From Desulfocapsa sp. (GTDB lineage: Bacteria > Desulfobacterota > Desulfobulbia > Desulfobulbales > Desulfocapsaceae), in assembly GCA_030635405.1 (NCBI GenBank), contig DAOVZA010000140.1, positions 1 to 6,340 of the forward strand: a stretch of DNA of 6,340 bases, read 5' to 3'. This document shows positions 1 to 4,609 of the stretch, piece by piece. The notes beneath the pieces were generated by a model. That model saw nothing but the letters and a program-made list of their open reading frames with translations. It had not been told where the DNA came from and did not search any database. Numbering within the stretch: the stretch's first letter is position 1; every line of letters begins with the position of its first letter. Both the position numbers and the translations under genes were made by a program.

Positions 1-219
1 AAGGAATCTATCCAGGTACTAGCAAGCCAAGGATCTGAACTTATCATTGTCATGTTAAGTGGTGGTTTAGTTCTAACCATACCAACAGCCATTTTTTGGT
101 ATTTCTTTACCCTGCGCCTCTTCCTCAAGATCAGAGAAAAGCGTCGACAGAGACATATACTTCGAGCCAAAAAGATAAAAATCAAACAAGATAAAAAGAA
201 TCATGACAAGGTACGGTGA
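1..219 (+). CDS. C-terminal end of a membrane protein, possibly DUF2062 family (partial)
   Basis: Frame 1 is open from the window edge to a TGA at 217-219, giving 72 residues of an incomplete protein. The visible part has a short polar start, one strongly hydrophobic stretch (about residues 13-41, ending in aromatic residues), then a highly basic tail rich in Lys and Arg that should lie in the cytoplasm. The pattern of a Gly/Pro-containing final helix followed by an Arg/Lys tail resembles the end of DUF2062 membrane proteins, but that is recall of a pattern, not a match I can prove. It overlaps the start of rsmA by 17 bases in another frame, so the two are probably cotranscribed and translationally coupled. 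The N-terminal part lies outside the window. Confidence 0.65.
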   Translation, partial: KESIQVLASQGSELIIVMLSGGLVLTIPTAIFWYFFTLRLFLKIREKRRQRHILRAKKIKIKQDKKNHDKVR

Positions 220-1087
220 AACCAGAAAATCCCTCAGAGAAGAAAACCTTGCGCCTAAAAAACAACTTGGCCAAAATTTTCTCGTAAACAAAGCAACAGC
301 TGAAGCCGTTGCACGTTGTGGCCAGATTCGTCCAGATGATATCATCATTGAAGTCGGCGTTGGCTTGGGTGCTCTCACGCAACCAATTGCCGATCAGGCA
401 GCACAGGTATTCGGCCTTGAAGTGGATAGTGGAATTGTACGCTTTCACAAGAAAAAAAATGACCTTCCTGACAATGTCACGTTGATGCATCAGGATATTC
501 TAAAAGCAGATTTCGATGAGTTACACAAACTCAGCAACGGACCATTGAAAATCATGGCAAACCTGCCCTACTCCATCTCCAATCCATTTTTGTTTAAACT
601 TATTGAGCATAAAGATAAAATGGCTTGGGCCACAATCATGCTTCAAAAAGAAGTTGCTGATCGTCTCACTGCACAACCTGGCACTAAACAGTATGGAATC
701 CCCACTGTCTTACTGGGAAGCTGTGCCACTGTAAAATCACTGCTCACACTCAAACCTGCTGAATTTCACCCGCGCCCAAAGATCGATTCAGTTGTGGTAT
801 ATATTGATTTTTGTGACACTGAAGCAATCAACTCCAGAAATTACGACACCCTTCTCTTTCAAAAGATTGTTCGTGGAGCCTTTAGCCAAAGGAGAAAGAC
901 CCTGCTTAATACACTTTCTTCAGGCAGATTTTTCAATGAACAAAGCGATGGTGACAAAAAGCTTGAAAAGCAGCTCACCAAAGAAGCCATAACTGCGGCA
1001 CAAATCGCCCCTACGGTTCGTGCTGAAACACTTGATCTTGATCAATTTATTGATTTAACGCAATCATTCTCGCAAGCTTTAACTTAA
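203..1087 (+). CDS. rsmA: 16S rRNA (adenine1518-N6/adenine1519-N6)-dimethyltransferase RsmA (KsgA)
   Basis: RsmA uses S-adenosylmethionine to dimethylate two adjacent adenines in the helix 45 loop of 16S rRNA, a late step in 30S subunit maturation. The 294 residues are near the usual family length. Visible motifs in order are LGQNFL (22-27), SAM motif I EVGVGLGALT (50-59), the ribose-binding acidic residue E73, D98 in HQDIL, the catalytic NLPY (120-123), FHPRPKIDS (188-196), and AFSQRRKTLLNTL (226-238) in the C-terminal rRNA-binding part. Motif I has Val53 where many members have Pro, which should be tolerated. The ATG at 203 is chosen because about 20 residues before LGQNFL is normal and no later ATG precedes that motif. 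There is only a weak purine tract before it, consistent with coupling to the overlapping upstream gene. Loss of this enzyme typically confers kasugamycin resistance. Confidence 0.97.
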   Translation: MTRYGETRKSLREENLAPKKQLGQNFLVNKATAEAVARCGQIRPDDIIIEVGVGLGALTQPIADQAAQVFGLEVDSGIVRFHKKKNDLPDNVTLMHQDILKADFDELHKLSNGPLKIMANLPYSISNPFLFKLIEHKDKMAWATIMLQKEVADRLTAQPGTKQYGIPTVLLGSCATVKSLLTLKPAEFHPRPKIDSVVVYIDFCDTEAINSRNYDTLLFQKIVRGAFSQRRKTLLNTLSSGRFFNEQSDGDKKLEKQLTKEAITAAQIAPTVRAETLDLDQFIDLTQSFSQALT

Positions 1088-1107
1088 AGATCACAAATCT
1101 GATTCGG

Positions 1108-1141
1108 TTATATTTCATTCATCATCAACCAGGTATTATCC
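1108..1141 (+). promoter_or_regulatory. Candidate -10 element and ribosome binding site before the alcohol dehydrogenase
   Basis: The 54 bases between rsmA and the dehydrogenase contain TATATT at 1109-1114, which matches the sigma-70 -10 consensus at five of six positions, but no convincing -35 box lies 16-18 bases upstream. An AGG at 1131-1133 sits 8 bases before the ATG and is the only Shine-Dalgarno-like element. A separate promoter is possible, but read-through from rsmA is just as likely because no terminator hairpin is visible after the rsmA stop. Confidence 0.25.
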
Positions 1142-2305
1142 ATGCAGAATTTCGTATTCCACAATCCCACTAAAATTCTTTTTGGACAAAACACAGTCCC
1201 TTCAATTGGAGATGAAACCACATTGTTTGGGAAAAATGTCCTTCTCGTCTACGGAACAGCGTCCATCAAGAAGAATGGCCTGTACGACCAGGTTATTGAG
1301 TCCCTTAAAACTGCTGGTGCAATAGTTACGGAACATGATGGCGTTCGCTCAAACCCGATTCTTTCCCACGTACACAAGGGGATAGAACTTGCTAAGAAGA
1401 ACAACTGTGAAGTTATATGCGCCGTTGGAGGAGGGTCTGTAATTGATGAAGCCAAAGCTATTTGCGCAGGAGCCACCGTTCAACATGATGTCTGGAAATT
1501 TTTCACAGGAAAGAAAAGTGTTAAATCACCACTTCCTTTAACCACCGTTCTCACCCTTGCAGCCTCAGGATCTGAGATGAACTCAGGTATGGTAATAACA
1601 AACGATACCACTTCACAAAAATTTGGATTTGGCAACAAACGTCTCTTTCCAAAAACCTCCATTCTTGATCCAACAGTTACCTGCTCCGTACCAGCTGATT
1701 ACACAGCCTATGGAGCAGTCGATGCTGTTGCTCATGTACTTGAGTTTTATTTTACAACAGAAGATCCTTATACTCCTGTGCAAGACAGACTCATGGAAGG
1801 CTTGGTAATAAACGCCATGGAGAGTTGTGACAGAGTACTAAAACAACCAGATGATTATCAGGCGAGAGCAGATCTAATGTGGACGGCAACACTCGCATTA
1901 AATGGACTGACAGGTGCCGGACTTGGTAAAGTTGGATTTCCTATGCACATGATAGAACATTCACTATCCGCATTCTACGATGTTCCACACGGTGCAGGAT
2001 TATCAGCTATTATCACTGGATGGATGCGATTTCACGCGGCCCTTAAACCAGAGCGATTTGCACAATTTGCAAGCAGGGTTTTTAATATTAGCTCAGAAAA
2101 CACCCTAGATAATGCAGAACAAGGAATCGCAGCACTTGAATCATGGTTTAAAAAGGTAAAATCACCCACAACTATAAGTGAACTCAATATCCCTGAAAAT
2201 GATATTGAAAAAATAGCAGAGAATGCAATATGTCTTGCTAAGGTCTGGCGTATGAAAGATTACGACACGAGTAAAGTTGAAGCAATCCTGAGAAACTGCC
2301 TTTAA
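1142..2305 (+). CDS. Iron-containing alcohol dehydrogenase, YqhD/BdhA type
   Basis: This 387-residue protein has the full length and architecture of the group III iron-dependent alcohol dehydrogenases typified by E. coli YqhD (aldehyde reductase) and clostridial BdhA (butanol dehydrogenase). These cytoplasmic enzymes interconvert aldehydes and alcohols with NAD(P)H. The N-terminal half is the nucleotide-binding domain, with the opening NPTKILFG (8-15), YGTASIKKNG (37-46) and the phosphate-binding GGGSVID (96-102). The C-terminal helical domain supplies the predicted metal ligands D194 and H198 (GAVDAVAH), H269 (PMHM) and H283 (VPHGAG), at the same spacing as the YqhD ligands. All four are present, so it should be active. 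The natural substrate and the NADH/NADPH preference cannot be read here; the stretch after Y37 differs from the YGGGS of NADPH-using YqhD. It shares a strand with rsmA but has no functional link to it, and it is convergent with the next gene. Confidence 0.93.
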   Translation: MQNFVFHNPTKILFGQNTVPSIGDETTLFGKNVLLVYGTASIKKNGLYDQVIESLKTAGAIVTEHDGVRSNPILSHVHKGIELAKKNNCEVICAVGGGSVIDEAKAICAGATVQHDVWKFFTGKKSVKSPLPLTTVLTLAASGSEMNSGMVITNDTTSQKFGFGNKRLFPKTSILDPTVTCSVPADYTAYGAVDAVAHVLEFYFTTEDPYTPVQDRLMEGLVINAMESCDRVLKQPDDYQARADLMWTATLALNGLTGAGLGKVGFPMHMIEHSLSAFYDVPHGAGLSAIITGWMRFHAALKPERFAQFASRVFNISSENTLDNAEQGIAALESWFKKVKSPTTISELNIPENDIEKIAENAICLAKVWRMKDYDTSKVEAILRNCL

Positions 2306-2318
2306 AAGGTCTCTTCTT

Positions 2319-3128
2319 TCAATAGTGGTTTTTCGCTATCTGTTCAAACATTTTAACTAATCCGGCACACAGCGTATAGAGCGATTTTACATGCAGGTTT
2401 GATGCGCAACATTCATCAAATAAAATATTCAACTCTGACTCGATCTCTCCATCTGGCTTCTGATAGCATATAAGAACTGGCACATGTGGGAACGGATGTA
2501 AAACAAGGGCGATATCTGCATCAAACCCATCCACTTCATGGCCAAGAAAAAGATCCACAATATCAGTCAGAAGCTCAGGGTGCTCATCCGCAAGTAATCT
2601 GAGTGGAGTTTCACAACGACTGCGAAAAAGCCCTCTCCATTCTATACCGCCTTTGACTTCACGAAAAGAAATCCAATGTCCTGTTACCTGTTTATGATCT
2701 CTATTACATACGTACGAAAGTAACGGTGCCTCCACCCACGGAATAATATGGCACTCGGAACGTACAATCCCATCTCGATTAATATGAAAGCTTTTGCCAA
2801 GTGACTTTACACTCAAGATATCGATCTGTTGGTCATAAGTGCCTCCAACAACATATGCCACATCACCAAAATCAAGTTCCTTTACTTTTACTATCAGCTT
2901 TGCCATAAACCCGGCCTGCCTGGGCTCGGCACTTGAACGCTGCACAAGATTCTTGGCTAATCTGTTTTTGTTCTCGCTGGAAAGAAAAGGACAGTCATCA
3001 AGTTTTTTTTGACCGCCAATAACAGCTGCCGCGAATGCAAGACAACTTGGGAGCATACATTGCTTACAGTTACTCTGTTCAAGAACCTTATAAATCTCAA
3101 GAGGGGTCAGGACTGATTGTTTTTTCAT
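2319..3128 (-). CDS. Fe-S cluster-binding DUF3786 domain protein
   Basis: This 269-residue protein has two parts. Residues 20-50 hold C21-x2-C24-x4-C29-x16-C46, the spacing of the small 4Fe-4S domain also found in corrinoid Fe-S proteins of the acetyl-CoA pathway. From about residue 75 to the end it resembles DUF3786, with TGHWISFRE, a conserved Asp (GFDADIAL), a Pro-rich PFPHVPVLICY and LNILFDE. DUF3786 proteins occur mainly in strict anaerobes and have no settled function; a metal, corrinoid or redox role is only inference. The frame is open upstream to an ATG at 3233, but that would add a hydrophobic stretch before the Fe-S motif and run across the divergent gene. The ATG at 3128 is preferred because an AGGA lies 10 bases ahead of it. 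It is convergent with the dehydrogenase (13-base gap) and divergent from the small cysteine protein. Confidence 0.82.
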   Translation of the reverse strand: MKKQSVLTPLEIYKVLEQSNCKQCMLPSCLAFAAAVIGGQKKLDDCPFLSSENKNRLAKNLVQRSSAEPRQAGFMAKLIVKVKELDFGDVAYVVGGTYDQQIDILSVKSLGKSFHINRDGIVRSECHIIPWVEAPLLSYVCNRDHKQVTGHWISFREVKGGIEWRGLFRSRCETPLRLLADEHPELLTDIVDLFLGHEVDGFDADIALVLHPFPHVPVLICYQKPDGEIESELNILFDECCASNLHVKSLYTLCAGLVKMFEQIAKNHY

Positions 3129-3152
3129 TATTTGTAAATCCTTACACTTCTC

Positions 3153-3168
3153 GCCAAGAAGTATTGGC
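3153..3168. promoter_or_regulatory. Inverted repeat GCCAA-N6-TTGGC in the divergent spacer (possible operator)
   Basis: GCCAAGAAGTATTGGC has perfect five-base arms around a six-base centre and lies in the 85-base spacer between two divergent genes. Its position would let a dimeric regulator act on both promoters. It could instead form a small stem-loop in the leader of the minus-strand gene, whose ribosome binding site is about 10 bases further on. No regulator is encoded nearby and I do not recognise the site as a known operator. Confidence 0.35.
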
Positions 3169-3180
3169 AGTGGTATGGTA
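3164..3180 (+). promoter_or_regulatory. Weak sigma-54-like -24/-12 element
   Basis: TTGGCAGTGGTATGGTA resembles the sigma-54 consensus: TTGGCA matches the -24 half well, but the -12 half reads TGGTA instead of TTGCA, giving GG-N10-GT where GG-N10-GC is expected. Transcription would start near 3190, about 24 bases before the preferred ATG of the small cysteine protein and downstream of the alternative ATG at 3175. It overlaps one arm of the dyad. The missing C in the -12 half makes this a weak candidate. Confidence 0.2.
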
Positions 3181-3213
3181 CATTTAAACGACAATAGAAA
3201 CAGGAGCAGTATA

Positions 3214-3480
3214 ATGAAAGAGCAACATGACAATGAGGAGGGCTACTGCAAGATGCTGGGTCACTTTCTCACATTCGACTATTGCAAAACAGCAAATAAG
3301 GGATTGCCTTGCAGTAAAGTTCTTGATTGTTGGTTCCAGCAGTTTAACGTTCAGGAGTTTCTCAAGAATAACTATTCTGAAGATGAACAAAAAATGATCT
3401 TCGAACCTCCCAAACCTAAGATCCTGAGCCTTTCAGAAATTCTGGAACAGGCACAGCAACGCTTAAAAAAGAACAGTTAA
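3214..3480 (+). CDS. Small four-cysteine protein of unknown function
   Basis: This 88-residue soluble protein has four cysteines in its first half, C12-x11-C24-x8-C33-x5-C39, within a region reading LGHFLTFDYC and LPCSKVLDCW. The second half is charged and probably helical, with a Pro-rich link (PPKPK) before a final helix. The cysteine spacing suggests a bound metal (zinc or Fe-S), but no catalytic motif is visible. I recall similar short proteins in sulfate-reducing and related bacteria, always as hypothetical proteins. An in-frame ATG at 3175 exists, but the ATG at 3214 has a good AGGAG 7 bases upstream and is preferred. It is divergent from the Fe-S/DUF3786 gene, so the two may be coregulated, and it converges on the membrane protein with a 14-base gap. 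No terminator hairpin is visible. Confidence 0.8.
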   Translation: MKEQHDNEEGYCKMLGHFLTFDYCKTANKGLPCSKVLDCWFQQFNVQEFLKNNYSEDEQKMIFEPPKPKILSLSEILEQAQQRLKKNS

Positions 3481-3494
3481 CAGATTAGTGGCTT

Positions 3495-3887
3495 TTATTT
3501 CTTAGATTTATTTACAATTACAGTTTTCCCAAGAGACATGTAGACGATTTCCCCACTATCTTTTGAAACATTACATTTTGCAGATATTTTTGTGATCTTC
3601 CCAGCTTTATTTGTAACTAATATTGCCAGTGGTCGACTCCAGGAAAAATAGAAGTAACCATTATCCTCGGTTCGTTTCCTGCAGTTTGGAGCTTTTATGA
3701 GACCTGGCCGATAAGCCTCGTACTTACTCTTACATTTCTCCACAGAAACGACCCACGACACACCATTTCTATCCGGTGCTGGTTCCTCATTTACATTTCT
3801 ATAATAAAGAGTTGCGGCAACGACAAGCAGACACAAAAACACAAACAATACCAAACAACCTGTTCGTGAGCTTCTTTTACTTTTCAT
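3495..3887 (-). CDS. Membrane-anchored protein of unknown function
   Basis: This 130-residue protein starts with a basic segment (five Lys/Arg in the first eight residues) followed by one hydrophobic helix at about 10-29. That is the pattern of an N-terminal membrane anchor or uncleaved signal, with the rest outside the cytoplasmic membrane. C11 lies before the hydrophobic core, so it is not a lipobox cysteine, and no clear signal-peptidase site follows the helix. The outer domain has cysteines at C52, C69 and C105; one pair might form a disulfide. It is rich in aromatic and beta-prone residues (YFYFSWSRP at 78-86, then two beta-like stretches), suggesting a small beta fold. I do not recognise the family. 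The start is supported by AGGAGA 8 bases upstream. A short ORF with its own ribosome binding site precedes it by 29 bases. Confidence 0.75.
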   Translation of the reverse strand: MKSKRSSRTGCLVLFVFLCLLVVAATLYYRNVNEEPAPDRNGVSWVVSVEKCKSKYEAYRPGLIKAPNCRKRTEDNGYFYFSWSRPLAILVTNKAGKITKISAKCNVSKDSGEIVYMSLGKTVIVNKSKK

Positions 3888-3916
3888 CGTTGCTTTCTCC
3901 TGTTTGAATAGTGTTT

Positions 3917-3973
3917 CTATTCTTTTCCAGTGCTTTTTACAAACGACCCTACTTTAAAATGGTCTTTCAACAT
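3917..3973 (-). CDS. Possible 18-residue ORF upstream of the membrane protein gene
   Basis: A minus-strand ATG at 3973 opens an 18-codon frame ending in TAG (MLKDHFKVGSFVKSTGKE). It is preceded by AGGAG at 3982-3986, 8 bases from the ATG, a better-looking ribosome binding site than several of the annotated genes have. It lies 29 bases before the membrane protein start in the same direction. The peptide is short, basic and without a membrane segment or a run of one amino acid, so it is not a classic attenuation leader. It could be a translational leader, a small protein or a chance ORF; length alone cannot decide. Confidence 0.35.
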   Translation of the reverse strand: MLKDHFKVGSFVKSTGKE

Positions 3974-4043
3974 TCTACTCTCTCCTGAACTAAATGCAAA
4001 ATCTGAAAGAATTAAAAGGTTCAGTAAAAAATGACTCTCCCCT

Positions 4044-4092
4044 AAAAAACAAAAAAAAAGGGGCTGAGTCGTTAGTAACGACTCAGCCCCTT
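4044..4092 (-). terminator. Strong intrinsic terminator of the cold-shock gene
   Basis: Positions 4060-4090 form a perfect inverted repeat: arms of 15 bases (GGGGCTGAGTCGTTA and its complement) around a single central G. In practice this folds as a GC-rich stem of 12 or more pairs with a tight loop. Two A/T pairs extend it at the base. Read on the minus strand the stem is followed directly by nine Ts, then a G and six more Ts, a textbook rho-independent terminator. It lies 29 bases after the cold-shock protein stop codon. On the plus strand no T-run follows, so it acts in one direction. Confidence 0.93.
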
Positions 4093-4121
4093 CTCAATCG
4101 AGAAACAAAACTTATTTCAGA

Positions 4122-4322
4122 TTATATTTTGCTCACGTTCGCTGCAGCAGGACCTTTAGGACCCTCGGTGATTTCAAACTGAACTCTATCACCTTCGTTC
4201 AAGGTTTTGAACCCATCACTTACAATCGCAGAGTAGTGAACAAATACATCTTTTCCACCTTCCTGCTCCAAAAAACCAAAACCTTTAGCCTCGTTAAACC
4301 ATTTCACTGTTCCTTCTAACAT
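4122..4322 (-). CDS. Cold-shock domain protein, CspA family
   Basis: The 66-residue protein is one complete cold-shock domain, a five-stranded beta barrel that binds single-stranded RNA and DNA and acts as an RNA chaperone or antiterminator in the cytoplasm. It opens with [19 protein letters not shown]1 is KGFGFL (13-18) and RNP2 is VFVHY (26-30), with the aromatic residues W8, F15, F17, F27, H29 and Y30 that stack on bases. It ends in [13 protein letters not shown], typical of the family. AAGGA lies 6 bases before the ATG. A long leader and a strong terminator make it a self-contained transcription unit. Whether it is cold-induced or constitutive cannot be told from the protein, and I give no symbol because bacteria usually carry several paralogues. 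Confidence 0.95.
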   Translation of the reverse strand: MLEGTVKWFNEAKGFGFLEQEGGKDVFVHYSAIVSDGFKTLNEGDRVQFEITEGPKGPAAANVSKI

Positions 4323-4338
4323 AATGTGTCCTTAGTAC

Positions 4339-4381
4339 TGATCAACTACGTGATCGTGCTTTTTTTGTTGTGTGTGCAACA
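4339..4381 (-). other. Two short stem-loops in the cold-shock gene leader
   Basis: Reading the minus-strand leader towards the gene, TGTTG-CACACA-CAACA (4366-4381) can form a five-pair hairpin. A second one, GATCA-CGTAGT-TGATC (4340-4355), follows just before the AAGGA ribosome binding site at 4329-4333. Both are short, so on their own they are marginal, but leader structure near the ribosome binding site is how cold-shock genes are commonly controlled by temperature. The thermosensor role is inference. Confidence 0.3.
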
Positions 4382-4499
4382 TCTCCCCCGAAACGGACGG
4401 CAGAAATAACTCTTTCTTTTTTGAGCCGACAATTCATTGCCTACACAATTTATACATATTTTTATCCTACATTGTATGTTTCAAAAATTCCACAACATT

Positions 4500-4529
4500 A
4501 TTCAAAAAGTGTGGATTATTTTCTGTCAA
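4500..4529 (-). promoter_or_regulatory. Candidate sigma-70 promoter for the cold-shock gene
   Basis: On the minus strand a perfect -35 TTGACA (4524-4529) is followed after 18 bases by TTGAAT (4500-4505), four of six matches to the -10 consensus. Transcription would start near 4493, giving a leader of about 170 bases, like the long untranslated leaders of cspA-type genes. The -35 begins inside the T-run ascribed to the end of gpmI. Another AT-rich hexamer, TATAAA at 4449-4454, lacks a matching -35. The 287-base gap between gpmI and this gene holds no credible coding frame. Confidence 0.45.
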
Positions 4530-4558
4530 AAAAAAAGCAGCCCACTCAGCCCTTCTTT
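4528..4558 (-). terminator. Possible weak terminator after gpmI
   Basis: Minus-strand sequence after gpmI reads AGAAGGGCTGAGT, GGGCTGC and then nine Ts. The T-run is as long as that of the strong terminator 470 bases away, and AGAAGGG(G)CTGAGT is nearly the same as its left arm, but the complementary right arm is missing. Only AAAGAAG with CTTTTTT (one G-U pair) or a four-pair wobble stem can form. It may be a decayed terminator that lets some transcripts through to the cold-shock gene. Confidence 0.3.
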
Positions 4559-4573
4559 CATATCAGTCATCTC

Positions 4574-4597
4574 GTCGTTTTTTATACAAAAAACAAC
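4574..4597 (-). other. AT-rich stem-loop just after the gpmI stop codon
   Basis: GTTGTTTTTT-GTAT-AAAAAACGAC on the minus strand forms a ten-pair stem (one G-U pair) with a four-base loop, 12 bases after the gpmI TAG. It lacks a following T-run, so it is not a standard terminator in this direction. It could protect the 3' end of the gpmI message from exonucleases or work together with the T-run 38 bases further on. Confidence 0.4.
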
Positions 4598-4609
4598 AAA
4601 GGGTGATTT

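Noticed and set aside
73..490. Two minus-strand ORFs of about 100 codons opposite the start of rsmA
   Set aside because: They lie antisense to a clearly conserved rsmA and the end of the upstream gene, have no recognisable domains and overlap each other in different frames.
3175..3213. N-terminal extension of the small cysteine protein from the ATG at 3175
   Set aside because: The ATG at 3214 has a much better AGGAG at proper spacing, and the extension would run across the candidate promoter region.
3129..3233. N-terminal extension of the DUF3786 protein from the ATG at 3233, which would add a hydrophobic, signal-like segment
   Set aside because: It overlaps the divergent gene start, and an AGGA sits before the ATG at 3128, just ahead of the Fe-S motif as expected for a cytoplasmic protein.
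4058..4092. Long palindrome considered as a mobile-element end or protein-binding operator
   Set aside because: Its position after a stop codon and the T-run on one side only are fully explained by an intrinsic terminator, and no transposase or target duplication is nearby.
3994..4182. Plus-strand ORF of 62 codons
   Set aside because: It runs through the perfect terminator hairpin and the antisense of the cold-shock gene; the frame exists by chance.
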